Assembly (NCBI GenBank): GCA_038093515.1
Contig: JBBPSI010000113.1
Location: 20,065-84,064 of the forward strand
Length of the DNA stretch: 64,000 bases
Source: Butyriboletus loyo
Taxonomy: Eukaryota > Basidiomycota > Agaricomycetes > Boletales > Boletaceae
Direction of reading: 5' to 3'
A model generated the notes under the pieces. It was not told the origin of the DNA and made no database searches. It worked only from the letters and a program-made list of their open reading frames with translations. Positions 30,933 to 42,133 of the stretch are shown one piece after another (position 1 is the first letter of the stretch; each line of letters starts with the position of its first letter). A program made the translations under genes and the position numbers.

Positions 30933-31671
30933 TCATCGGGACAGGGCATCCGCAGGTCCCATCTGCGTGCTGGGGATGTGATGGAAGAACAGGTCGAAGT
31001 CCTGTAGGAACATTAACCAGCGTGCCTGCCGGCAGGACAGCTTGTTGGGTTGGCAGAAATAAGTGAGATTCTTGTAGTCAGTGAGGATCTCCACTTGATG
31101 GCCAGTACCCTGAAGGTAATGTCGCCATTCTTCCAGAGCGTGGATAACTGCGAGCAACTCGCGATCGTAGATATCGTAATTACGCTCTGCTGGTGAGAGC
31201 ATCTTTGATAGGTACGTGCAAGGATGCAGGTCACCATTGACGTCCTTTTGCATAAGTACTGCTCCGGTGGTGGTGAGGGAGGCGTCCATCATGACAGCAA
31301 ACAGCTTCATGATGTTGGGCATGGAGAGAACTGGTTGGCGCAAGAAGGATTGCTTGATCGCTTGAAACGCTTGTTCACAGGTGGGGGTCCAAGCCCATGT
31401 TGTAGCCTTTTTTGTCAAGTCGTGAAGCGGTTTTGCAATGTGGGAGAAGTCTTGGATGAACCTGCGGTAGAAGTTGCAGAACCCTATGAAAGACCTAACT
31501 GCTTTTACTGAGGTAGGGGGGTTCCATTCACGAATCGCCTTCAACTTGGTGGGGTCCATCTTGACTTGCCCTTCTCAGACCATCATGCCGAGGTATTCCA
31601 CTTCCTTGGCGTCAAAGGAGCACTTCTCTAATTTGAGGAACAGTTTGTGTTCCCAAAGCCTTTCCAAAACC
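30933..31671 (-). CDS. Gypsy B-3 reverse transcriptase end and RNase H
   Basis: A 208-codon open frame from 31559, plus upstream residues to the LTR insertion. The connection region reads SFIGFCNFYRRFIQDFSHIA and KPLHDLTKKATTWAWT. RNase H reads FAVMMDASLTTTGAVLMQKD (first Asp), YDIYDRELLAVIHALEEW (Glu), VEILTDYKNLTYF (Asp) and PADALSR at the end. The frame ends at a TGA (30933) right after ADALSR, before the integrase spacer; the equivalent B-2 codon is CAA/GAT context, so this is a lesion or a genuine boundary. Confidence 0.85.
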
Positions 31672-32097
31672 TGTTACACTGGGCGCTAACAATCAGAACA
31701 GCAAGGAGGCACTCTGGAGTGGCCTCGAGACTCAAGAGACGATTCTGGGTGAGTCTCAGACTATGTCTTAGTGCGCACACTAAGAGTCTGGAAGTGAACT
31801 AATTGCTAGCAGATTGCTGCATAGAACTAGATACTGTACATGGTATGAAGACTGGGTCTTTATACTACTGGAGGTCTGCACACAGACCAGGTTCCTAATT
31901 GAGTCGTGAGAAGGAAACTACAAATGAGGAAGGAATATTCCAGAGAGTTCTGGAGTATGAAAGAAAGCGCGTCCGTGTGTGAGAAAGGATGACTAAGTAG
32001 GAACAGTTGTTACCGTTCAAGTGGAACTAGCAAAAGGCTAGGTGAATGTAGCAGTCCCAATGGTAATGGAGTGAAAAAGTAGACCACTACTGTAACA
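31672..32097 (-). mobile_element. Solo LTR-B in Gypsy B-3, target duplication AAACC
   Basis: 426 bp, plus-strand ends TGTTACACTGGGCG and CACTACTGTAACA, exact AAACC at 31667-31671 and 32098-32102. The reverse transcriptase frame resumes on both sides. Another case of LTR-B landing in a B element. Confidence 0.93.
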
Positions 32098-32911
32098 AAA
32101 CCCGGATCATTCGGGCCTCATGTTCCTTTGTGGTGGCGGAATGGATTAGAAGGTCATCCATGTAGATAATTAACCATCCTTTGGCCATGAGGTCGCCGAA
32201 GATGTGGTCCATCAGCACCTGGAACGTGGCGGGGGAGTTACAAAGTCCAAAGAACATCACCGTTGGTTTGAACAGTCCCTGTGGAGTGATAAATGCTGCC
32301 TTCCAGCAGTCATTCGGTTTGATGAGGACATTGTTGTATCCCCAGCAGATATCCATTTTGGTGAAAATTCTTGATCCTTTGAGGCAGTTGACAAGGTCAG
32401 AGATGAGGGGGAGAGGGTAGGCATTTTTGACGGTATGGGAATTCAGGTACCGGTAGTCCTGACAGGGGCATAGTGACCCATCCTTCTTTGATATGAAGAA
32501 GAATGGTGCTGCCTGGGGTGATTTGGAAGGAGTGATTTTTCCAGACTTGAGATGTTCTTTGACAAAGGCTTTGCATGCCTTGGATTCCTTCGGGTTCAAA
32601 GGATAGACTTTAGCGACTTTAGGTACGAAGTCCTTGTCTAGGTTGATAGTGTGGTCGAAAGATCTGGATGGGGGTAACTCCTCGGTGTTCTTCTTGTCAA
32701 AAACATCTGCAAAGGACTTGAACAGGGTTGGGAGAACTGCTTTCTCCTTGACAACTTGTGAAGCAATTTCAGTGGCAATGGTGGCCTTTCTGACAGGGTA
32801 GGCTTCCCTTGCTGAAGCGTCTACTCGCTTCTTCCAGAGCTTGGCGATCTTGGAGTCTGGGTCCAAGTCCAGGTACCATACTAGGTAACGCTGCGCAATT
32901 GCCTGAGGCAA
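32098..32911 (-). CDS. Gypsy B-3 reverse transcriptase, catalytic part
   Basis: A 274-codon open frame. FDHTINLDKDFVPKVAKVYP and KSGKITPSKSPQAAPFFFIS (fingers) are followed by [39 protein letters not shown] (first catalytic Asp), FITPQGLFKPTVMFFGLCNS, and GWLIIYMDDLLIHSA with an intact YMDD box (32148 region). It is cut after MIRVLLQ by solo LTR-B. Apart from the insertion this domain looks functional. Confidence 0.88.
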
Positions 32912-33368
32912 GTTGTGTCAGGGCTTCTTTATTTAATCTGGGAGATCAATATGGCCAGTGGCCCAATCCATTACCGGATTGGCTTCCCTTAGCCAAGGTA
33001 ATCCCAGGATCATGTTGTCTTTTCCAATGTTGAGGACTAGGAAGCTCTGTTCCTCCTTGGTTTCCCCAATTCTGATGGAGATGGTGACTTTATGTCAGAT
33101 GACTCCTCCTTGATTATTTGACCCGTCCATGTTCTGCGCACAGAGTGGTTTGGGTAGCCGTTCCATTGGCAATCTTCTTCACTTCACTAGATCGTGGTCT
33201 ATGAAGCATCTGCTTGCGCCACTGTCCACCAGGGCGAATGTGTCGACGATTTGTCCTCTTCATGTGCGAATATTGACACAGGAACTCGAATTTATTGTGC
33301 ATGGGGGTTTAATAGTACTACAGGGGCGATTACATGGAGTGGAGAAGACGTCGAAACTTCCCTCTCTT
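32912..33368 (-). pseudogene. Gypsy B-3 protease region
   Basis: The minus strand between gag and reverse transcriptase reads TFALVDSGASRCFIDHDL (about 33240-33185), the D-S-G-A active site of a retropepsin-like protease, then ANGTATQTTLCAEHG in a shifted frame and ESSDIKSPSPSELG-like residues. Stops at about 33290 and 33095 and at least one frameshift are present. Confidence 0.7.
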
Positions 33369-34736
33369 CTAAAAATCCTTGGGCCAAGCTTCGGCCACTT
33401 TTCCAGCTGCGATGGGTAGCCTTTCTTCTTCATTGCTAAAGCAGGCTTTGAGTACGTTCAGGACATCATCCTGCTGGGTGCCTTGACCCTTCAACTCAGA
33501 CAAGTAGTCGATGAATGGGGAGGGCTTTGGTTCTGGGGGCATGATGATGGTGGCATGTGTACACTGGGGGTTGTGAGGGGGACGAGGGGGTGGTCCACAA
33601 GAGTTCTGGCCATTGTGAGGGGGGCGAGGATGGTTCATGGAGTGGCATCCGACTTGGTGGCATATGAAGCATTTGTTCTGCTTCATGTACTCCATGCGTT
33701 GTACAGGAGTAAGTCAGATGGTGTCAACATCCATGGCATTTGGGTCTCTTTGACTCATTGAGGGCTTGGAAGAGGAGGAGAAGGTGGGAATATAATGTTT
33801 CCCAGTGTGGAGATCATCAATTCTTTTGTGTTGGGTGTGGAAGGCGGATGTTTTGTCAGCCCAGCCAGTGATGGTGGTAGGGACTTTCTTGCACAAGAGA
33901 ACTGCTTCGGTGAGGTGAGGGTTGAGCCCTCGGATAAACCACTCAATGAGTGCCTTCTCATCAATGATTCCAGACTTGGCTGCGAGGAGTTGGAACTCCG
34001 TGACATAGGTATCATACCCATCTTTGCAATTGGTTTTGTTCTGGGTGAGATTCCCCAGATCAATACGGGTGCTCTCTCCTACATCAAAGGGATGGAAGAC
34101 TCTCTGGAAGTCCTTGCAGACAGTCTTGAATTCTTTTTGGTGTTTGGTAGGGTTTCCATCTAGGCTGAGGGCCATCCAACCTTCGGAAAACATCTTTCCT
34201 TTTCCTTCACTCATTTTGGTGAGGAGGGCCCCGATTTTCGACTTGTCGTCGGGGAATGCGGTGGGATTCATGTTGAAGTAGGTCCACATGGTGAGGAGCC
34301 ATCGGGAGGCATCTTCATTCAACCCTGAAAAGTCCTTTGGAACAATGTTTTTTCTTTCGCTGGACATGTCGTCGTCATTGTCGCCTGGGAAGTATGCAGG
34401 AGGGTAGTATGGCGGGGATGGGAAGTGGGATGTGTGGGGGGTTCTGTCAAGATAGTCGCTGTCATAGTCATTGTTGTCAGGCGCTTGTTCAGATCCTTGC
34501 CCTAGACCCTGGTCCTCAGGTTGGTAAGAGGGTTTGGGGTCAGGCTGGGGCTGAGGGTCTGGTTGGGCAGGAGAGTGGGGCAGCGACGGGTTATCAACGA
34601 CAATGGGTTCTGGTTCGGGGGATGGAATGCGGAAAGAGCAACTGACGTGTCTTGAGTGTGGGGTGGTAATGGTGGGCGAGAGGGGAGGGCAGCTTTACTG
34701 CTGAGAAGCAGAAGTGAGGTGAAGATCTAGTTCTTT
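33369..34736 (-). pseudogene. Gypsy B-3 gag
   Basis: Frame 34367-33714 starts MSSERKNIVPKDFSGLNEDA and reads WLLTMWTYFNMNP, FKTVCKDFQRVFHPFDVGES and YVTEFQLLAAKSGIIDEKAL, a retrotransposon Gag (capsid) domain. A proline- and acid-rich N-terminal extension reaches back toward 34700. A single TGA (33716-33714, after AMDVDTI) separates it from LTPVQRMEYMKQNKCFICHQ, a CCHC-type knuckle whose last Cys is His, and the C-terminus ending at 33369. The TGA is where relatives have Arg, consistent with CGA to TGA. Confidence 0.8.
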
Positions 34737-34784
34737 TGTTATGTTTGGTGCTAACAACAAGAACTCTGAGGCAGCACTCTGGAG
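34737..34784 (-). mobile_element. Remnant of Gypsy B-3 5' LTR
   Basis: Only the last 48 bp of LTR-B remain (plus TGTTATGTTTGGTGCTAACA onward to GCACTCTGGAG). Mariner M4 sequence starts at once. No clear primer-binding site follows the LTR end. Confidence 0.72.
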
Positions 34785-36347
34785 GAACTGTCCACATGTT
34801 CGCATGTTTTACATTAAATATCACTCAACACAATAACCCCTGATCCTAACCCTAGGCAGTGGGTGTATGGAATATGGTACCCACGCTTGGCATTCTATTG
34901 GCCTAGTAATCAGGTAATATAGATAAGGTTTGATGGAATGCCAGCTATTTTAAAATGACAGGTCATGCATTAAGTTTTGATCACATATATTAGACCTTAG
35001 ATGCTGTAATATCATTACATACATCCATCAAGGGTCCTATTATGTCACCTTTATGTAACTGAGTGTCAGCCAACATATAAAAACCCCATCCTCCCATGTT
35101 TATTTTCTCACCATCACCATGAAATCCATTTTCACCTCTCTAAGACAAAATATTATCTCTCTCTCCTCTCTTGGCCTTTCAACTAGGAAGATTGCCTCCC
35201 AGACTGGCCTAGGGAAGTCTACTGTTGCTAGAGTACTCCAAGAGATCCAACCTGACAAGGAGAAGCTTCATGCTGGCTGTCCTTCTAAGCTTACTCCTAC
35301 CAACAAATGTGCTATTGTCCAGAAAATCATTACTGGCAAGGCCAAAAATGCAGTCCAGGCTACAAATTTCATCAATTCCATCATTGAACCTCCTATCCCC
35401 TCACACACAATGAGAAAAGACCCCAAGGAGAATGCATTTAAAGGCTGTGATGGAGAAGAAGAAATGTCATCTTCCAATCAGCCCTAGAAAAAGATGATTT
35501 GTCTTTGCTCTCAAGTATCAATAAGGACTGGAAGAGGATTATTGGGTCAGATGAGACCAAAATAAATAGAATTGGGTCAGATGGACAGAAGTGTATGTGT
35601 GGAAAAAGAAGTGAGAGGGCCTAACTGCTAGAGAGGTTAAAGGTACAGTCAAGTTTGGAGGAAGTTTCCTAATGGTATAGGGTTCAATGGAGTGGGGGCT
35701 TTAAGTGAGGTTGAGGGGAGGATGGATGGTGAACAGTATGTGTAAATTCTAGAGGAAGAATTGCTATAACACATGGAGAAATCTAGAATTTCTGAACATG
35801 ATATCATTTTTCAGCAGAATAATGATCCCAAACATACCTCCAAAAGAGCCCAGAATTGGTTTGAGAAGCAAGGAATCAAGCTTCTGGATTGGCCTGCACA
35901 ATCTCCAGACCTCAACCCCATTGAACACACTTGGAATCACCTCAAAAGATGTCTCTCAGCTTATAATAGCACTCCTATAGGAGTTCATCAATTATGGGAA
36001 AGGGTGGTAGTAGAGTGGGGGAATATTTCTGTGGAACAGTGTCACAAATGGATAGAAAGCATGCCTAGAAGAGTTGAAGCAGTTATCAAGGCCAAGGGAG
36101 CTCATACCAAATACTAGATAGTGGAATTCTTGTAAAGTCAAAAAACTGTCTGCATGACCTGTTATTTTAAAATAGCTGGCATTCCATCAAACCTTATCCA
36201 TATTACCTGATTAATGGGCCAATAGAATGCCAAGAGTGGGTACTGTATTTCATACACCCACTGCCTAGGGTTAGGATCAGGGGCTATTGCATTGAGTGAT
36301 ATTTAATGTAAAACTTGCAAACATGCGGACAGTTTTTTGAGCCACTG
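34785..36347 (+). mobile_element. Tc1/mariner M4 (family T1)
   Basis: The right end is complete (GTTTTTTGAGCCACTG then TA at 36348-36349). The left terminal repeat lacks its outermost 14 bp or so at the junction with the Gypsy B-3 LTR. The terminal repeats are about 200 bp, with inner inverted motif AAAGTCAAAAAACTGTC near 36134 and a TAGGGTTAGG stretch near 36270. Confidence 0.88.
35119..36116 (+). pseudogene. M4 transposase, shares lesions with M3 and M8
   Basis: MKSIFTSLRQNIISLSSLGL, RKIASQTGLGKSTVARV (helix-turn-helix) and KAKNAVQATNFINSIIE come first. The frame slips at GCATTTAAAGGC; in the next frame INKDWKRIIGSDETKINRIG keeps the first catalytic Asp. The distal 114-codon frame reads FQQNNDPKHTSKRAQNWFEK, DWPAQSPDLNPIEHTWNHL and ends AKGAHTKY. 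The second catalytic Asp is Asn. Stops also occur in the middle. Confidence 0.88.
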
Positions 36348-36349
36348 TA

Positions 36350-36669
36350 TATGCTTTCTCATAATATATTACATACCTGTGACATAATAGAACCCTTACC
36401 TATGATACATAAGCACTTTACAGTATTCCAGGGTCCAATGTATGTGATAAGAATTTAAAGTCAAAGAATTGTCCCAATGAGTGACTGTTTTGATATGGCT
36501 ATCATTCAATCAGATTTCATCCAAATCTTTTGCACTATAGACCAGTTCTGTAGCCTTGAGTGTCATCATTCTTCCATACACCAGTGGCGTAGGGTTAGGA
36601 TAGTGGTTATCAGGGAATATTATTGTTAGTGTAAAACATACAAACATTGGGACAATTGTTTGAGCCACT
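36350..36669 (-). mobile_element. Tc1/mariner M5 (family T1), one end only
   Basis: About 320 bp correspond to the upstream (5') end of a minus-oriented T1 element: GTGACATAATAGAACCCTTA, inner motif AAAGTCAAAGAATTGTCCCA, then the terminal repeat to GTTTGAGCCACTG and TA (36670-36671) in Gypsy A-3. The transposase is gone; M4 occupies its place. Confidence 0.78.
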
Positions 36670-36671
36670 GT

Positions 36672-37700
36672 ATCTGCTTGATAAATTTGGACAGCATTAG
36701 TGTGACCCATTAGAAGAGTAGTGAGATGATGTGGGCCCATAGGACTCCCAAAGGTAGTCATATCCCATGACTCCACATGCAAAGGATGCTGGTCATAACC
36801 CACAAACAAGTTGAGCATCCCATAGACTGCATATCCTGCAAAGGATTCTGCGAGATGTTCTATGAATGGAGGTACAGAAGCATCACAGATAGTAACTGCA
36901 TTCAGGGGCTGCAGGTCATGGACCAGTCAGAGTGACTTTCCATCCTGTTTGATAATGCAAAACCATGGGGATCAATATACAGCTGCAGAGAGCTTGTATA
37001 CCCCTAACACAATCTGATCCTTGATAATCTGGATAGCTTCATTGTAAATCACAGGTGGAATCAGAATATTGCGGAGTATCCATGGAATATGTGGCACTGT
37101 CAGAATCTTGACTGGCAGAAAATACTGCTCATCTAACCATTCCCACTTCATTGGAATCCAAGTGAAGGTGGTCTTGTGCACATGAACTATCCAGTGGCCA
37201 AGTTTCAACTCCTCTGATCACAGCCATTTAGCTGGGTTGAGGTTGAGAGCATTGACATGCTCTTGGGTGAATCAAGTTCCTGGTATAAAGTCTGTAGGCT
37301 AGGATATGGTGAATAGGATCTAGATAATAGACTGATTGGAGTGTGGAAATCATGGCAGGAGTCAAGATGGAAGTGGAAGAAGAGAAATGGGTATAATTCC
37401 CACTGTGCAGAGAAGGAATGGAATGTTCAGAATTGGAGAGAGAAATGTTGAAGAGGGAAATGGAACTAGATAGTATATCTGGATTTGAAGTGGAAAACAC
37501 AACAAGATGAAATAGAGAACATGTTATTGAGTGCTTCAGAAACAGATATACTGCCTCAAATACCATGCATGTTGGATAGATTGTAGGATCTCCCTGTCCA
37601 TTTGACAGATTATCAAAGCCTAAAAACCCATTTCCACAATGCTCTGATGATTGGAACAGGAAATTCCTCAGTGACAGCAGGGACACCCCTTCCTCCATGG
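36672..37700 (-). pseudogene. Gypsy A-3 reverse transcriptase part
   Basis: Minus-strand blocks: LFNISLSNSEHSIPSLHSG (linker), then after the deletion ELKLGHWIVHVHKTTFTWIP, YFLPVKILTVPHIPWILRNI, AIQIIKDQIVLGVY, and MLNLFVGYDQHPLHVESWDM with TTFGSPMGPHHLTTLLMGHT. It ends before the YxDD box at the mariner TA. Confidence 0.8.
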
Positions 37701-38806
37701 ACATGTAGGGAGTCTAAACTCCTTTCTGATATTCAAATCTTGGAGTGTGATGTCCTGCACTCCATCTGGAAAATCATTAGTAGTTGTGCTTGATAGACAA
37801 TAAAAGGGGTGACCAAATAATAGGTCAAAGTTAGCTTTTGTGATGATCTGAACCTGAAGGGATATTTCTCCAGGTCCAAAGGTCAGTGGAAGGTTTTCTA
37901 GAATACCTAGAGTTGAACACCTAGAGTTGAATCTGTGTTGGTGTTGGCAGATGACATCACCATTAGATGATTGGAGCAAACTGGAAGTCCAAGCATCTCC
38001 CAGATCCACTTAGGCATGGTGATGATCTCGGATCCAGAATCCAAGATGCAAGTGAGAACTCTTTCCAAACCTATGACCTTGGCTTTGAGGTATCACAATG
38101 GAAGAGTGTGATGAGCAACTATGAGACTGTTTTCACTTTGGAGAATGTGATCTCCATACTCCTGTTCTACCATTCCAGGAGCATGACCAGATAGTTTGTT
38201 CACCTGAACAGTATTCATGGAAGAGGATACCAGAGGGGTAGATATGTGCTTGGTGGTAGTAAGATCACAAAGCTGTTTATGGAATTCCAGTACAACAGCA
38301 AAGAGTTCCTTGACTGGTACCAGTATTGATAACTTGAGTACCCTCTCAAGGACCTGCTTGGGAGCTGCATTGTCCTTGAGAGGAAAGGAATATTGGTATT
38401 GGTTGGTTGGTGGATAGGATGGGGCAAAACCAGAAGTTGGTATGGATGATCTAACAGGGGTAGTGGATAGCCTTGGAGGCATGTCCATGCCAGTTGAGGC
38501 TGTAACTGGAACATTATCACCCATGCATATGGAAGTATCATGGGATTTCTCAATGACACACAAGGTAGGCAGTGGTGTTTCTGGCCTGTGTGATTGTTGA
38601 ATATCTGGGAACTCTATTTCCTTGGAAACAGAAGCAGCATGAGTTTCCTGCCTCAAGGATTGCCTAGGCAGAACCACTACTCCATTGAAGCAAACTTGCT
38701 TGGCACAATTCCCCTCTTTTGAGGTTCTCTCTGCCTGGAAGCTCACCCATGCTTGAACTAGAAAGGGTTGAAATTCTGGGTTAGTCATACTAGAAAAGGT
38801 AGACAC
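37701..38806 (-). pseudogene. Gypsy A-3 protease and linker
   Basis: A 237-codon frame (38806-38093) carries the linker FQPFLVQAWVSFQAERTSKE, RSSIPTSGFAPSYPP and KELFAVVLEFHKQLCDLTTT. The protease proper, in shifted frames at about 38070-37740, reads LTCILDSGSEI-like residues, STLGILENLPLTFGPGEI and FDLLFGHPFYCLSS. A 14-bp tandem duplication (ACCTAGAGTTGAAC, 37905-37932) breaks the frame. Confidence 0.75.
37905..37932. repeat. 14-bp tandem duplication in Gypsy A-3
   Basis: ACCTAGAGTTGAAC is followed by ACCTAGAGTTGAAT; the corresponding A-2 site has one copy. It shifts the protease frame. Confidence 0.85.
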
Positions 38807-40428
38807 TTTATCACTGCCTGACTAAAAGGTGGATTTCTGCTCAAAGGCTACTGGCTCAAAATCAGGTATGACATCCACATCTGGATATGTCAGGAAGACA
38901 ATTCCAGAGGTCATATGTGGAGGCACATCCCAGATCCTGGAGGATTCGCCACTGGTGCTGTGGTTGGGCCAGAAGCACACTCTGCCTCAAGTCTCTCAAC
39001 ACAATCCTTTATGCATTGGGTTCCAGGAATTTGCGGAATATGCGAATTATCTGCCATATACAAGTGTCCATCTGCTTCACAGATGATGTGTCCTGTCTGG
39101 ATGCACTCTTCTACACTTGGGCAATTCCATGTGAAGTGCCCAATAATCATGCAAAAGGCACAGGACTTCTGCTGCGCCATCAGAGCATATTCTGGTTTAG
39201 GAGCTTGAGGGACCAGAGGTTGGTGTTGTATACTGGTTGGTAACAGGTTTTGACTTTGGTATGTCAACAAACTGCAATTGGTAGTATTAGGTGGTGTGGT
39301 GGCTGTAGATGGAATCACAGATGATCAAAGTGCTGATCCTGTCAAAAGAAACTTGGCTGCACCAATAATATTGGCAATAGGATATGGATCATTAGGGTGG
39401 AGGTCCAACTGGACTATAGATAGCTGGTATCAGATCCTTTCCTCCATATCTGGCAGAAATCCAGAGAGAAAAAGAGAATCATGCTCAACCTCTAAATGCT
39501 TCTTAGTAGAAATCAGGAGGGAGGCAATCTTTATAAACTTCTAGCTGTACTCTCCAAGATCCTCTTGGCTGTGCATAGCATGAGGCTTAGAATTCTGAAC
39601 TAGATATTGAAGATCAGCTCAATAATACCAATCATCCCATTCACATCTAGGGTATAGATCTTTAACAGCAGCAATGAATAACTCCCAATCATCTTCTGAG
39701 GCTGAAGGTAAGGTTTCCAAAACCTCTCCCTCATTGAGATAGATCCATGTAGCAGATTGCTGCTCAGATTTGCTGGGATTTCATGAGGTCGGCAGACATT
39801 CCAAGAAACTCAATGTCCTCTAAGTATTGTGGAAGCTGCATAGGAGTCTTTCCATCGAACTTGGGGTGCATTTTGGATACCTCTAGGAGGCATCTGGAAG
39901 ATGTGAGGCATAGCTCTTTGTGAAGCTAGCAATGGTGATAGTGAAGAGTTTGGTGTTGATTCAATAATAGAAGGATCCATGGGTGCAATATTAGCAATTC
40001 CACAATGTTCCAGTATGGAATCTGAGAGATCAAGGGATATAATATACATATGCCATGTTGGCTGGAAGAGAAAAGACAAGGAGAAGGAATCTGGAGTGTT
40101 TGGTTGACAAAGTGGAGATGACAAAGTCAGAGGTGTTAGTGAAGATCCTCATGATTCCAGTGACTCCAGAAGACAGAAGATGGACAATATATGGGTTGCA
40201 ATGAGGAGATGAGTGAGTGAAGGCACCAGGAACACCAATCAACTTGAAACCTGAGAGATCTGGCACTGATGTCAAGGTGTGATGGACTGCTGTCACAGTT
40301 ATCTGGGTTCCAGGAACCAAGCCTTGACAGCTGCCAATCTGTGTCAAGTCTGGCAGGTGACATCTGCCAGAAGTGTCCATTGCTAGATCAATGGGAACTT
40401 CAAATAAGCTGCCAGCAGACTGGCTCAC
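38807..40428 (-). pseudogene. Gypsy A-3 gag with CCHC knuckle
   Basis: An N-terminal extension from 40428 (VPGTQITVTAVHHTLTSVPD, SGFKLIGVPGAFTHSSPH) precedes the capsid start near 39893 (MPPRGIQNAP). The Gag domain lies in broken frames to 39500. The knuckle is at about 39180: CAFCMIIGHFTWNC (CX2CX4HX4C), followed by ADGHLYMADNSHIPQIPGTQ. Stops are frequent. Confidence 0.75.
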
Positions 40429-40588
40429 ATTGGAATTGGTAGTGATGACAGGTGTCAGGAATCAGGAATCCTCGGAGATATTGAGATTCTGGAAATGTGT
40501 GAGCAGGTTTTCTAGCTTGACACACTGTGGATTGGACCAAAGGGTCCTTCTCATCAATGCTACTACTTCCCTCATGGTGGGCTCCAGT

Positions 40589-41290
40589 TGAATGATGCTA
40601 GATGGGACTGAGAGTGAAGAACCCTGCTACAGGAAGAACTCAATCCAATCAAAAGCAAAGAAATAAAGAAAAGTGTGCAATATGATCAACCCCAAAGGAA
40701 AGTAGAGAGGAAACCAAGAGAGGAAGACCAGGGAAGCTTGTCTCCACTGATCTTTATACAGACAACCCATAATTATGGACTTCCTCCACTGTGGAACAGA
40801 CTGGAGAGGATACAGAGGTGTGAGAATATGGATGGAATCCATTGGCTATAGCTTGAGGATCAAGGGATGAGGATGGAGGGTGACTAGACAATGGCACAAA
40901 GAAGCAGGAGTGTTGAAAAGTGGTATTTTAGGTTGTAGTTACAACCTTTTTATAGTCTGGGCATTTCCCAAGACTTGAAACACTAAGGATAAGTGAAAAC
41001 TAAGTAGAAACATGAAGGAAATCATTGACAGAATGTACATAAGCATAGGGGTTGTCATAGGAGTTGATCAGATATAATAAGTATGAGATCAAATAGAAAG
41101 GACCTACTGGTGAACACTTTCTGGACACATGGAACCTGGATGACCACAGAAATATTGGAATCAGTTGGAATTTGATAAGGAAGATGAAAGGAAGTGAGGA
41201 GTGTTGCAAAGCAAGTATTTGTGATGCAAGTGGGTGCTGAATTGCCTGAAAGAGGAGTGACTCTGACCTAGAGAATATGTATTCTCTACA
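40589..41290 (-). mobile_element. LTR D-4, 5' LTR of Gypsy A-3
   Basis: 702 bp, sense TGTAGAGAATACATATTC to CTAGCATCATTCA, followed by the candidate primer site ACTGGAGCCCACC. TATA CTATAAAAAGG near 40950. The right edge meets fold-back mariner M6 directly. Confidence 0.9.
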
Positions 41291-41539
41291 CCAGTGCTTG
41301 GCCTTTTATTGGCCCAGGAATCATATGGATAAGGTTTGATGGAATGGCAACTATTTCAAAATGACAGGTCATGTGGACAGTTTTTTGACTTTAAGTTTTG
41401 ATCACATATATTAGACCCTAGATGCTGTAATATCATTACATACATCCATCAAGGGTCCTATTATGTCACCTTTATGTAACTGAGTGTTAGCCAACATATA
41501 TAAACCCTATCCTTCTATGTTTATTTTCTCACCATCACC

Positions 41540-41724
41540 ATGAAATCCATTTCAACCTCTCTAAGACAAAATGTTATCTCTCTCTCCTCTCTTGACCTTT
41601 CAACTAGGAAGATTGCCTTCCAGACTGACCTAGGGAAGTATACAGTGGCCCAGGTTCTTCAGGAAATCCAACAAGAGAGCTATTGTTCAGCAAATCATAA
41701 CTGGCAAGGCCAAAAATGCTGTCC
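41540..41724 (+). pseudogene. M6 transposase start, left arm
   Basis: MKSISTSLRQNVISLSSLDL and RKIAFQTDLGKYTVAQVLQE, the first helix-turn-helix, then QESYCSANHNWQGQKCC in a shifted frame caused by an internal deletion. It is the exact inverted copy of the sequence ending at 42133. Confidence 0.8.
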
Positions 41725-42133
41725 CTTCTTTTTCCACACATACTCTTGGCCATCTGACCCAATTCTGTTGATTTTGGTCTCATCTGACCATCACAGTCCA
41801 ATGCTGATACTTGAGAGCAAAGGCCAATCTTCTTTTTCTATGATTGATTTCTTCACCACAGCTTTCAATGAGGCCTCCTTGAGGGTATCCCTCACTGTCT
41901 GTGAGGAGACAGGAGAGTTAACAATAGAATTGATAAATTGAGCAGCTTGGACAGCATTTTTGGCCTTGCCAGTTATGATTTGCTGAACAATAGCTCTCTT
42001 GTTGGATTTCCTGAAGAACCTGGGCCACTGTATACTTCCCTAGGTCAGTCTGGAAGGCAATCTTCCTAGTTGAAAGGTCAAGAGAGGAGAGAGAGATAAC
42101 ATTTTGTCTTAGAGAGGTTGAAATGGATTTCAT
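41725..42133 (-). pseudogene. M6 transposase start and middle, right arm plus spacer
   Basis: From ATG at 42133 the same helix-turn-helix start is read. The spacer then gives VRDTLKEASLKAVVKKSIIE and LWSDETKINRIGSDGQ with the first catalytic Asp. Unlike M3, M4 and M8 this copy has no slip at LKEASLKAV, so it comes from a different T1 sublineage. It ends at the inversion point, without the rest of the catalytic domain. Confidence 0.78.

Larger units (their letters stand above)
28919..34784 (-). mobile_element. Ty3/Gypsy chromovirus copy B-3, best preserved
   Basis: Minus strand: remnant of 5' LTR (34784-34737), gag, protease, reverse transcriptase, RNase H, integrase, chromodomain and the first 155 codons of the third ORF, cut by LTR J at 28919. 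A solo LTR-B (31672-32097) lies inside. CpG is well preserved and long frames remain open, so this is the youngest internal B copy here. Confidence 0.92.
36672..41290 (-). mobile_element. Ty3/Gypsy element copy A-3 with 5' LTR D
   Basis: Minus strand: 5' LTR D (41290-40589), leader, gag with zinc knuckle, protease, linker and reverse transcriptase as far as 36672, where the TA of mariner M5 cuts it. It is the most complete A gag here. Low CpG content and many stops indicate age. An internal deletion of about 120 bp lies near 37299. Confidence 0.9.

Noticed and set aside
29361..31007. Several plus-strand frames of 60-165 codons
   Set aside because: All are antisense to the integrase and RNase H frames of Gypsy B-3.
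34700..34740. Primer-binding site after the Gypsy B-3 5' LTR
   Set aside because: The sequence following the LTR end (sense AAAGAACTAGATCTTC) does not start with TGG and matches no tRNA 3' end that I can name.
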